A stretch of DNA of 64,000 bases from Carallia brachiata (Eukaryota > Streptophyta > Magnoliopsida > Malpighiales > Rhizophoraceae), in the NCBI GenBank assembly GCA_021464245.1, contig JADCRB010000010.1, forward strand, positions 4,649,816 to 4,713,815, given 5' to 3'. A program made the translations under genes and the position numbers. Of this stretch, positions 12,100 to 23,723 are shown one piece after another. The notes beneath the pieces were generated by a model, which had not been told where the DNA came from, ran no database searches, and was given only the letters and a program-made list of their open reading frames with translations. Numbering within the stretch: the first letter of the stretch is position 1; each line of letters starts with the position of its first letter.

Positions 12100-13268
12100 G
12101 AGATTAATAAGATATGAAATTTGAATTTCAACTCCTCACTTAAGTGTAATAATCAGTAATCAACTATGATACACATGCTAATTGGTACCGTATTTATTGG
12201 TTAATAGTTTTTGTTTTTGTTTTTCTTTGAAGAATTATTGGTTACTAGTTAGCCTGTCTTTCCAAAATAAAATAGAATGGCCTAAAAATTTTTCGCATCT
12301 CTTGGAGTATCAATGAAATCGTCAAGTTCGTTTTAGAGACATTTGAATTTAGATTTTCATCTTGAAGTTTCATATTTTAAAACTTGAGATTTATAAAAAT
12401 AAGTTATTCACAACATAATGAGCCTTTAATGAAAAAAAAAATGAAGCACCAAGTAGATGTGCCACAAATGTTTAATTAAAATAAAGTTGTTTCTTTTTGC
12501 TTTGTGGATGATAGAAATTAAATTCACTATAATTAAGAGTTCAACTATTCTGTAACTAATCATACTAAAGATGTGTGATCTCCTTAATTCCTCTACTGCG
12601 AATCTGAAATCTAGACCAACTCCTTCCATGATATCAAAGAATGACTCTTGCTCGGCTAGGTTAGATTGCAATTCAATCTTGAAAATGGCTTAATTGGTTG
12701 TGGAGTAATTTTCTGAACTCTTTTATGTAATTTAGGGACCTTTAACTGATTGAAAATAATTTTCTTTTGCCAAATTCCGGCCCAGTGGATGCCACAAGTT
12801 GTAGGCTTTAAAGTTGAGTTAAGGATTCTAGACTAACAAAGTCCATTAGCTTATTTTCCTTGGCATGGTTAGTAATCATCATCATCATCTATGAAGCAAT
12901 TATAAAAAGAGGAGGAAGATTTTGGACCCCGGCATGTGTAATGAGAGATAAAATTAGTCATGATTCATAAGCCTAATTGAGGCTCTCGTATGTCAACGAC
13001 AATATTTGAGTTAATTCTCTTTCTTTCATTTTCATTTGATGACATCATTTTTCAGTTTTGGTACAAAAAAAAAAAAAAGGACATGTTAAAGACACCATAA
13101 TAAAAATTATTAAATAACTAATAACGTTTAACATGGCTGGCCACGAGGGTAAAAAGAATGTTGAATGATCAGATCTCAACTTTCTCAAATTTCCACAAGG
13201 CAGGTATATATAACAAAAGCAATTAAGTTAAGAGATTTACATAATTCTGTTTAATTTTTTTGCATGCA

Positions 13269-13308
13269 CCACTATATCTTTTTTTCTTTTTTTGATGCTC
13301 CACTATAT
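13269..13308. repeat. micro poly(T) insertion with 9-bp target duplication
   Basis: CCACTATAT at 13269-13277 is repeated at 13300-13308. The 22 bases between read, on the minus strand, AGCATC followed by an A-rich tract, so this is a minus-oriented copy of the same type of event as at 11517. Confidence 0.55.
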
Positions 13309-13727
13309 TTATTTCTCATTAAAGGAATCGGCATTTCCAACATAAAGCAACATGTGAACTCAATGAGAATACAAACTCGAATTTTTTTTTTAAACTAGGA
13401 AAAAAGTGCATCATGAAAATGTCGGTACAAATTCGATTTCATTGTAAAATATGCAAGAGATCACCATCCAAATTATAAGGTGCACACACTTCGAAGCCTT
13501 TTATGTTAAGCAACAACATGTTTATGGCCCCCGACCATCAATAATTCATTAATATCCGGCAGAGTTTGTGGAAAAATTGTGAGAACTTTGATTGAACTAT
13601 TTTTTTCAACGAGATACACATGGAGAAAGCAGTTGACATTGCTTTTTTTTTTCACAAAATTTTAAGTAAATTACAGCTATTTTATGATAATAAAATATAT
13701 CGAGTAAGTTGATTCGCGAAGAATAAT

Positions 13728-13801
13728 AATACCCATGTTTTTTTTTTTTGTCATACAATACGCATATATTGATTAATTAGGCATTGTCAAAATACCCATG
13801 T
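13728..13801. repeat. 52-bp retroposed fragment with poly(A), 11-bp target duplication
   Basis: AATACCCATGT at 13728-13738 is repeated exactly at 13791-13801. The 52 bases between begin with a T tract; on the minus strand they read as about 40 bases of unique sequence ending in poly(A). This fits a heavily truncated LINE- or SINE-driven insertion. Confidence 0.6.
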
Positions 13802-14942
13802 ATTCCGCCATTGACTTTTCAGTTGATTGACAGGCCAGCCCATTATGTATTTATATCTAACAACAGAAATAATACGTGGACTCGTTAAAAAAAAAAAAAT
13901 ATTGATGTATGAAAATTTAAACTGTTAAATTATAAAAGATATATTAAATTTTAAAAAATTAAAATCGTTAAATATTATTAAATTAATCATTTATATGTGT
14001 CCACGCAGTAAATCTCATCTAACAAAGAGTCACGCTATCACTGTTAACTGACGTGTCGCCGCCCAATTCATTGTATAATCAGGAGGGCTCGTTTTTCTCT
14101 TGTATCATTGACATTAAGGTGCCGACCATGCTCTGCAAGAAAATGTCGAGGGCATTAAATAGTGAGTTGACCATTAGTCCAGTGGTAATTATTAGGATTC
14201 ATATTTGGCTACGCCTAGAAAATCAGCATTAGCTTAGATTGGTTTGAGGATGAGGACACCTCCTATCATAAGACTAGAATTTAAATTTTAATTTTATATC
14301 CAAATTTCAATTTGAATTTCACATTCCTTTTTCTCACTCTCTCTTTCTCTCCACTGTTAGCTTGGCAACTCTAGTAGACAAATACGCCAATACACTTTGT
14401 CCTTATTGAGCACAAGGTTATTTACATGGCAGATAGAGAATGTGAAGAGGAAAAGGGAATGTGATAATCAATCTGTTGCTAATTTAACGCCTCAATAAAT
14501 TTATAGTTCAACTGTTACTTGAATTATCTCTAAAATTTAATATCACGATTCGAGTTCAAGTTAGAACTAAGTAAAAAAAAAAAACACGGTAATAAACACA
14601 GAAAATTCTAAGAGGGCTAAAAGAAAGACCAGCCTTGGTATATCACTGATGCCCTAATTAAGCTAAAAATGTTAAGAGTATTTAAAAGATACTAGTTATT
14701 TAAACAAAAAAATTAATGCAGTCAATAATTTAGGAAAAGCCAGTAAATGAAAACTATTGGTTAATTGTGGGATGGATGTCAAATCTGTAAAGCGAAAATT
14801 AATTCTTTGTCGTTAAACTAAGAACTTTAATTATTGTATTTCATTATACATGTACAAATATAATAGTTTCTTCATTCCATGTGCATAAGCTTTTATGCGG
14901 AAGGCCGTTAGGTATATATGACCATCTCAATTGAAACGAAAC

Positions 14943-14972
<30 letters not shown>
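14943..14972. repeat. (AAT)n microsatellite
   Basis: An AAT trinucleotide run of about ten units. Confidence 0.9.
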
Positions 14973-14973
<1 letters not shown>

Positions 14974-16562
14974 GTGCCTTGGATCCAATTCAATTAGATT
15001 CAAAGTTTCCATATATTGACGCGGAGCTGCATGCATTTTCAGTGATTTAATGCACGTGAATCAAAATCTTGGCAGTAATTTATTGAAGTGTAAGTGCTTT
15101 CCGACCAGCTCCACATTTGATCTATCTTTATAACATTTAATGATTCGGGTCTTTATATTCCAATTTAAATTAAAAAATACTTGGAACTTTTAAAATGGAC
15201 TAAGATTGTTATTTTTCTTTCTAAGCAAGTGGGTTGATATATTCAAATGACTTAAAATATTAAATATACGAGTGTCACATTTTATTCTCAAAAGTATTGT
15301 TAGACATGAAAGGAAAAATGTTTATTTATCACCATTCAAGATTAAATTAAGAGCTTAACTACGTATCATTATAATGAAAAATATGGGGAGACATGCATTT
15401 TGATTTTAATAGTTCTTTCACTAAATTACGTCACATCATCACTCCCACCGCATTGCTCCCATTACGTTGCCATCAAGTTTCCCCTTAAATTAATTGTAAG
15501 GGCAAATCTGATATCTATTTAAAAATTAGTATAAAGGGGAAGTAGAAAAAAAAAAAAAAGCCCCTTAAACCAAGCTGCCATGTGGTGAAAGAATATAAAA
15601 TTTCTTTTAATTTGTTATTATTTTTAAATTAATTTTAATCACCAAAATATTGAAATAGTTTGATTATCTCTTTATTTATTGCTCATTAATTTTTAAATTA
15701 AAGTGATTTAATTTGTTTTAAATTTCATTATAGCATGATTAATTTTTATTATAGCTATTTATTTCAATTTAAATCTTTGATTAATTTCAATTTTAGTCAT
15801 AATTCTTATTTAATTTCTTAATTAATTTCTATTATATCCATTATTTCTTATTTAACTCATCGATTAATTTTTATTATAGCTATTCTCCCTGCATAAAATT
15901 AAATAAATATTTTATATATATTACAAAATAAATCAGATTGATTTTTTGATCAAAAGTACTATGTGAAATCTTCGGTTTTTTCTCCTCGGTCCACAGAGAC
16001 AAAATTTTGTAAAAAAATAATAATAATAAGCAATCCGTGCAACGCGTTGACTGAGCCCTAGTTATGTATATATGATAGCCACCTTATTTTAAGTTTGATT
16101 CTCATAAGGCAAGCGGAAACTATGAACGTGAGAATCATGCTAAATTATGATATTTATCGGAAAAAGAATTATTGTCATTCAAAAAAGTACCTATTAGCTT
16201 CTCACAGAAACTCTAGCAGTTAAAATATGAACTTCTATATTCCAATTCTTGTAAGGAAGTGTAAAATTTATAGAACGGAGAAAATTGTATTATTTTTTGA
16301 CCCGATAGACCTCTTAGTAGAGAAAAAAAATTTATTAAAAGAATTGAATTAGAAACATGTACTAAAAAATGCAGTGTCATTAAACAACGTTAATTTTGAT
16401 TTTCAATTCAAGGTGGTGGGACTCGAATCTCTTGATTACGATTAGTAACTTTTAACGAATGACCTGAAACGAAATTCGTCCAATCTGATACAATTAATTA
16501 GGATATATTAATTCAACAAAATGAAGTGGCAAGTGCAAGTGTTATATATATATGATGGCTCC

Positions 16563-16591
16563 TAATTAATGAAGATATATATATATATATA
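16563..16591. repeat. (AT)n microsatellite
   Basis: An AT dinucleotide run of about ten units followed by a T tract; a shorter ATATATATAT run lies just upstream near 16545. Confidence 0.7.
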
Positions 16592-16989
16592 TTTTTTTGA
16601 GTTTGCGTTGTGACTTGTGAGGCAGAATGAAAGCATGGCCTTTGAAATCGTAGTAGCGAAGAAAATTTTATACTGGCCGACAAAGTCCTTTAATATTTTA
16701 TTAATTGGCCAAACTAATATTATTATTTATTAATAGAAGTTATTAGTTAGCAAGAAAACCATATTTTCAAGTTGGTCAAATACTCACACTAACTCTTAAG
16801 CTCATATTAGTAACAAAATAAATTTGTGAATTATTAAGCATAAACAATTTTATTAGTTTTTAGAATTTAAACATCAAAATATATACGAAAAATAACCGAA
16901 CAAATAGATAAGTCAACTACACATTTAATTAAGGAATGTAACAAGCCACATAATTTAGTAGCAAAATTGTTGAACTCGTAAATTGTGTT

Positions 16990-17395
16990 TAAAAAAATGC
17001 ATGGGGAGAAGAAAGTGAGGAGAGAAAATTAAGAGTGAGAAAAAATTAGAGGTGAGAAAAATTTTTTATTTTCCATTGTATTTGGGAAAAAAAATTAGAA
17101 AGGGAAGAAAACTGGAAATTTTTTATTTAAAAAATGGTGGAAAGTGAGTGGAAAGAAAATTCTATGTGTATAGAGTAGCAGCAATATAGTTATTTAATAA
17201 AAATTGTGGAGAAATCAACAAATTTCTTCCCCATTTTGGAAAAAATGAGTTGTGTAGACCATAAAGAAATATTAGCTTTCCTCTCTCATTTTCTTCTCCT
17301 TAAAAATATTTTTAAATACAATTATTAACACTTTTTCCTCTCCTTTCCTCTCATCCTCGTCCTTTCTTCTCTCACAAACAGAATGTTTGTTCCAA
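16990..17395. repeat. A/G-rich MITE-like repeat, copy 1
   Basis: It starts with a GGAGAAGAAAGTGAGGAGAG segment and ends with CTCTCCTTTCCTCTC and CTTCTCTCACAAACAGAATG, so the ends are roughly inverted (purine-rich start, pyrimidine-rich end). The same organisation and shared phrases (ATTTTTTAT, AAATGGTGGAAAGTGA) recur in the two copies at 44.1-45.0 kb. Confidence 0.6.
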
Positions 17396-17580
17396 GGAAG
17401 CATGGACACGCCATATGAGGGGTCATGACAATGTCAGACATGCATATACATCGGATACAAATATAATTAAATATAATATAAATATGTGTTTAATACGTTA
17501 AAAATATGTCCACCAAAAAAAAGAAAATAAAATCAGACACACTTGTTCTCGTGGAGGAACGTTTAGGATACTCTAAGGAC
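17396..17580. repeat. dispersed GCA(T/C)GGACACGCC repeat, copy 1
   Basis: Starts GGAAGCATGGACACGCCA and includes several GACA/GTCC words before degenerating. A second, better kept copy starts at 37438 with GGAAGCACGGACACGCC. This is a dispersed family of unknown class. Confidence 0.5.
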
Positions 17581-20500
17581 TTAAAAATAAATAAAAATTT
17601 TTAAAATGAGAGGGAAATTTTTATGTGTATTCAACTACTATATTTTTACGTATTTGTGTATATTATGTGATTTATTGTTTTCAATTTTAATAATAAAAAT
17701 TAAATTTAACTTAAAATTAATGTTACACATACAGATTAAAGCTTATTTATGCATTTATTTTTATAAATAATACATGATAATAATTACCAAACAATAATAC
17801 AAAATTTAAACAATAATATCTATTTAGATTTATATATATAATTATATTTATATTATATCTATATTTTAATTTTTTTAAAATTAACGTATTATTATATTCG
17901 TATTCAATATTTCATATTGTCATAAAGCAATCTAGGTTGTTCTAATTACTAAATTTAAACTCTGATGCTAACGGCATCCTGACTGTCTTTAGTGCTCGCG
18001 TATGTCAATACGTATTTTGCCGAGACACTGCCAATCCAAACCGTAGTGCGAGAATGCGTGGTGACTTCGACTTCTCCAATCTCTTCAAGTTTTATCTTTC
18101 TTCGTCTAGCCCTGTGCCTAGTATGTCAACTGACGGTGTCAGATTCTGTCAATTTGTTTTGCTTTCACATCAAATTTTCAGACCGTTCCGTGGACATGGA
18201 ACAGTCAAACAGATGATTCGCTTATTCGGAAGGAATTCCTTATCCCATGTTAGCTATTCTTGAGTTCCATAAACTTGTGAACCTTATTAGTATGTAAGAA
18301 AATGTCTCTCGCGGACAAAGTTCGTGACATATATTTTCCCAACATCTCAACTCCACCACCAGATTTTGCATCTTTTTATTTTATAACACCTACAAACAAT
18401 GAATGAGCACAATTTCTTATTTCTTATTTTTTAAATTTTAAAAAATTTTAAAAAATAATTAATCGAAACTTAATATAATTTTTTAACGCTAAAATTTACC
18501 ATTACAAAAAATAAAAAAAAAATGTGCGTGTTTACAAAAAGCCATGTTATAGGCCTAATTTGATAGGACCTAAGCAATTAACCCAAGTAAGCCGATTGAC
18601 CCAGCTGAATCGGCTCATAATGATCGTATTATATTTGCTGATGTTTTTTTTTTAAAACATTTTTTTTCTTTTTGAACACGTATTATTTACTGATGTTGAG
18701 CAATGGTTAATGAGCAGCGCCTCTAAATTCTTGTACCTTTTCTTGCGGAAGGGGGCGGGCGTGATAATAACCAGTGCTTCTATACTCGTTTTGTATTATA
18801 AGGATAATTTTCCTTCATTTTTTGTTGGACAAAAAAAAAAGAGAAAAAGCTTCTGTAAATATTGCAATATCTATTCACCTAATCCGTGCATACCTGAAGA
18901 AAAAAAATACGTGCTTAAAGTTATCAAATATATTGCATGCTTATTATATTTATTTGTATGTGTCACAAAAAAAATTATATTGATTTATATGCACACCTCA
19001 AGATTTTTGACAAAAAATAAAAACGCGTATGAAAGAAAGATTTATTTATTTATTTATATTCCATCACTCGTCCTTCCTTTTGCTCTTGTCAAGGGGAATC
19101 ACACTGATAAAATAAAAGGAAGAGCCCCATTACAGCATGCGCGGCAGTCGGGTGCTTGTTTTTAAACGATGACATCATCGTCGCATCATCCCGTCGGGGG
19201 CTCGGTGGAATCCGGCGCCCCCGCATTGTTTTCGTAAAGAAAATCAACCAGTCATGACGTGGACAATGACGAGATATAACAATGATGACACAACACATGT
19301 CGTAATGGAAAATGTTACATTTTAAAAAAAAAATTACTCAGAACATAACTAATTAAATTTGACGTGTAATCAATTAGATTTAATGTATAAAAAAATGATA
19401 ATAATTTTTTTTATTTTAATTACATTTGAAATTAAAATATAATTATAAATTAAATATAATTAATTATATTTAAATAATTTTTCAGATAATTTTTTATCTA
19501 AAAGTGTAACAGTGTCCAGTATGATAATGTCCCGTCGATATGTATACTCTGATTCCATGCGAATTGCGACCCCTTTGTCCCGACAAAATATAAAAAATTA
19601 ATTAATTATTAATTTTTTCTCACCTGCATATATATTTTATACATAACAAAAAAAATGAAACTATGTGATATAGTTTAATTTTTTTATTACTCTTTTTATG
19701 AATATAATTTTTAAAAAATTTTTATTACTCTTTTTATTAATATAATTTTAAAAAATTAATAATTAAGTACTCTTTATATAGATATCAAAATAAAGTTTCA
19801 AGACAACTTTGTATAGAACTAAAACATTCCTCCTTTTCAAATGGACTGTCCCACACAAAATGTAAAAGGCTCCCTTTAGACCTGACCAGCCTGGCCAATT
19901 CAGGCTTACTAATAGTTTATCGGCCAGTTCTGTTCTTTTTATTTGGTTCGATTCCACTTCTATTAAAAGCAAAACATATGAAAATTTTCATTAAAAAATT
20001 TATTGCGAATTGCCGGTGTGTAATTTTTTTTTTTAATTAAGCTGTTGCAACTCGTAGAGTCGGTTTGGTTTGATCTGGTTAATCTATAAAATTAATTGAT
20101 AATAAACTCTAACATAACCGAACCAAACCTCTCTTTAGCTATGGTTTAACTGTAATTGCTACGAAAAATAACGTAATAGACAATAAAGAAGAAAACAAGA
20201 ACACATAAATCCTATAAAAAATTCATATTATATGGCACCGTAAATTCTTCGGAACAAGCAGAACAGAATTCGGATCACCATATTTCAACAGTAACTATGA
20301 ATTACCCAGTCCGATTAAGTCTAAGCCGGTTCTGAAGCACAAGTGCACAACCCGGAAACGGAGTGGGGTCTTCTCTCCTTACTCTTGGCTGATCTTGCCA
20401 TTATTATATATGAGTTTCGTTAGGAGGATATAAGTTGGTATATAGAAAATTTGTCAATAATATAATGGTTCTTATTATTTGTGTAACAAAATTAGTAAAA

Positions 20501-20938
20501 TATATAATAAAAAATTATTATATTAATTTTTATTACACAAATGTCTTACAATTATATTATTGACACTTCTCTCTACATGTACTCTAATATTTTTCCTTAT
20601 TATATGTAGGGATAGTTTTCTCTTATCATAATCACGGAACAGAAATAAATTGTTTTCTCTTCAACATATTCCTGACCACAGGTTGGCCCATTTATATTAT
20701 TTTCTGTCCCTCCATTATTGGCTACATAGCTAGGCACCACATGTTCTTGCTTTTTTCTCGTTCTTCTTTCAAGGGGAGGTTCCCTAACTAAATCCCAAAT
20801 GATTGGATTCCATTTCCATTTGTTGAGAGATTCCACATATTCGAGTTCCCGTTTTCTGGGTTTCTTTTTCGGGAAATTTCCTGTTAGTGTTTAATTTAAA
20901 GTAGTAAAATTTTGTTGGTGCAACAAAAGCAAAAAGCC

Positions 20939-22177
20939 ATGGTGGCTTTAGTTCCTCATCAAGAAAATGTTGTAGCTTTGGTGTCCCGCACTGGCAGGCA
21001 TTTGCAGCGCTACAGTAAAGGGCGTCGCCTAGTCGTGGGGTTTGTCCTCTCTCTCTCAATCTCACTTTGTGTGCTATGGATATTGGCTTCCAGGCTTTAA
21101 GCATTTATGTCTCCTTTGCACTGCCGGTCATATATTCTTTCTTGGCTACTGAACAGATTTGTCCAATATCCAAAATTTCATATTCATTAATAGCGTTTTA
21201 TTTCATCAATTAAGTGTTTGTCTTTCTTGTAAAACAGGGGAAATCCGTGTACATGTACTGCTTTTCTAATAAGTTAATAAATGACATTTACAAAATGGTG
21301 TAGATGAAAGTTGACTTTGTTCTATGCATGTATAATTTATGTCCATCACTAGTTTCCAATTTCAAAAATTATTTGGCTGCATCCTAATCACGGGGCTTTC
21401 TTGGTATGAATATCCTGCATTCTTGGCTATTAATGCGTGTCTTGCCTTCTATTTTTATCATTGTGCAGATGCATACCATACAGATATAAAATTCAGAAAC
21501 AAAATTGCTTGCACCCTGAGGAAGAGTTGGAAGTTCTTGTCATTAGTTCACAGAAGAAAAAGAAGGGGATGTTGTTTCCCAAGGCAAAGTCTTAGTAACA
21601 CGTACATAGTTTATAATAAGTTTTCATGAAAGTGCTTTTAATTCCGCACTCTTAAGCATTTACCCCAACCAATTTGATTATCAGGGAGGTTGGGAACTAG
21701 ACGAATCAATAAAAGAGGCCGCCTCACGAGAGACGCTAGAAGAAGCTGGGGTACGAGGCATTGTTGAGGTCAGTAATCTTTTGTTTAAGTGCAAACGTAC
21801 GGCTTAATTTTTGATGAAATTCTGGCTTTGCAATTTTTTGACATTAAAATTAATAATTGTAGTGTGAACTTGGCAAATGGAGCTTCAAGAGCAAAACCCA
21901 AGACAGATATCATGAAGGATACGTGTTTCCTTTACTCGTCCAGGAACAACTAGATCTCTGGCCAGAGAAAAATGTTCGCCAAAGAATATGGGTATGCATA
22001 CCATCATCTTAGTTATTCAAAATAAAAAACTACGTACCTATGAAAGAATTGCTGATTTTTATATCCTCATATGTTATAATTAAACAGATGAGTGTGGCAG
22101 AGGCAAGAGAAGCCTGTCAGCATTGGTGGATGAAGGAAGCCTTAGATGTATTAGTTAATCGTCTCATGTCTCAGTAA
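20939..22177 (+). CDS. Nudix hydrolase, NUDT17/18-like, five exons
   Basis: Exons: 20939-21039, 21469-21583, 21685-21768, 21863-21991 and 22088-22177, giving 172 residues. I chose the ATG at 20939 because it starts MVALV just before the family's SRTGRHLQRY segment. The Nudix box GX5EX7REUXEEXGU lies in exon 3 (GGWELDE, then RETLEEAG), supplying the Mg-binding glutamates. FPKG before it, GKW-[SD]-F-x-SK and the WMKEALDVLV ending are typical of Arabidopsis NUDT17/18. These enzymes hydrolyse nucleoside diphosphates linked to another moiety; the substrate of this subgroup is not settled. No clear transit peptide is visible on this start. Introns 1, 3 and 4 are GT-AG; intron 2 (21584-21684) begins GC. 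Splice sites were inferred by reading frame and conservation, not by transcripts. Confidence 0.9.
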
Positions 22178-23210
22178 CAACAAAGAAATAACAAGGAAGG
22201 CGCAGGACCGGCTTGTTCCTTATGCTATAAGAGCAAGTCCAACTTGTAAATTAGGTAGAACATATTATGGGAGCCCATGGCGATGTGGCTGTTAGCCAGG
22301 GCTTAATTAAATGCTAGTGGTCATTGGTCGACAAACAGGGATGAAGGACACCATTATTATATAAATTTATTAGAAAAGAGAAATATGTGTTTGACAGTTT
22401 GGATCTCTTGAGAATAAATAAACCGATTAGGCTTCTGATTTAAATTGATTATTTTAGTTGAAATAGTAATTTACGGTGAAAAAAACAATCACACTCAATT
22501 TAAATACACGAGAAGTTATGTGGTTTGCCTTTTAATGTACATCGACAGAAAAGACGATCACATAAATAATAAGAGATTCACAAGCTTCACTCAGTATACT
22601 TTACTTCCAAAGGATCCCACATACATCCGACATTACTCAATTTTTAGTATTTTCTTCTTTAAACACTCTGTATTTTGCACATGAGGCCACCACCATGCAA
22701 AAGTGAATGCATTATTTCTCCCAACCGATGCTTCTGCCGTTGCCTTTTATGTAGATAGGAATACAGGATAGCTCTTGCAAGTTAGTTCAGTGTGCATTGT
22801 TTTTATGCAATCAATAGGGTTCCATTACTTCCACAGTGTCAAGGCACTGACACAACAATATTATCACACATTATCACAGTTTTCTCAATTGGAAGCTCAA
22901 TTTTGAATTCTTGTCTGTTGTTTGTTAACCAATTGGCATCTTCGGGAAGAAAGGGCATGTTGAATGTACAACGTGATTAAGATGTACTTTTTAAGGTCAA
23001 ATTACCCATTTCTTTTGGAGCCGAAATTTAGTGTGTTTCTTTTTTTTTTTTTTATCATTAATAGGTTCATTAAACTTTGAGCTAAGTAATTCTTATTATT
23101 CTTATAAATATCACATCTTATTTTAGGATTAAAACTATAAATCTCAAATATAGATATTCAAATTTATAACTACTCAAATATGTTGGAGGAACAAGATAAA
23201 GATAAAGGTG
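22178..23210. other. 3' flank of the Nudix gene and intergenic DNA
   Basis: The first few hundred bases probably hold the 3' UTR. No other gene is seen. A long T tract lies near 23040. Confidence 0.5.
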
Positions 23211-23536
23211 ATATCAACAATTACAATCTTAACGATGACATGTCTGTATTTACCATCAGAAGTGAGTTGGTGGTGCTCTGGTGTGCCTCATTTAGCATTG
23301 ACTCGGGTTCAAGTCCCCAGTGTCAGTGTTCTCCCTGAATTAAAAGGGGATTTATGTGTAAACACAGTAATGAATTCCAAACTCGTTAACACTGTAATCG
23401 GGGCTTAGGGGAGACTCATTTTAGGCTCAATAATACTCCTATAAGGGGTCCGCCTTATGAGAATGGTTGAATGGGGACGTTAACGATATAAAAACTAATT
23501 TCGACTCATAAATCTGATGACCGTCATATCAACAAT
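23211..23536 (+). mobile_element. SINE-like insertion with 11-bp target duplication
   Basis: ATATCAACAAT occurs at 23211-23221 and 23526-23536, bracketing 304 bases. Inside, GGTTCAAGTCC at 23306-23316 fits the RNA polymerase III B box, and TGAGTTGGTGGT near 23263 is a possible A box about 40 bases before it, as in tRNA-derived SINEs. No poly(A) ends the insert, so the class is uncertain. A degenerate tRNA-like relic is the main alternative. Confidence 0.4.
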
Positions 23537-23723
23537 AGATTTTTTTCTTTTGATAAAAAAAAAAACATGTATGTATTTCGAATTAGCCATTCATAGAAGA
23601 GATTGCTTTGTGAATATTGTAATTTGTGAATATTGTAATTTAAGTCATTGTGTTTGATAGCGTGATGTTAGCTCAGTTTACCATTGGCTCACTATTGAAG
23701 ATGAGTACGATTGAAAAGTGGCT

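Larger units (their letters stand above)
10280..20590. other. long AT-rich intergenic region
   Basis: About 10 kb without a supported gene. Frames here are short and mostly Lys/Phe/Ile rich. It holds microsatellites (12063, 14943, 16563), very small poly(A)/poly(T) insertions with target duplications (11517, 13269, 13728), one A/G-rich MITE-like copy (16990-17390) and a more GC-rich patch at 19120-19260 with several TGACG/GATGACATCATC words but no recognisable protein. Confidence 0.6.

Noticed and set aside
15481..15571. Possible retroposed fragment between CCCCTTAAA repeats ending in poly(A)
   Set aside because: The repeat is only nine bases of simple sequence and the insert begins without a clear leader; too weak to list with the better cases.
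18710..19165. 151-codon plus-strand frame
   Set aside because: Low-complexity, Lys/Phe/Tyr-rich translation of AT-rich DNA with no domain; composition matches its surroundings.
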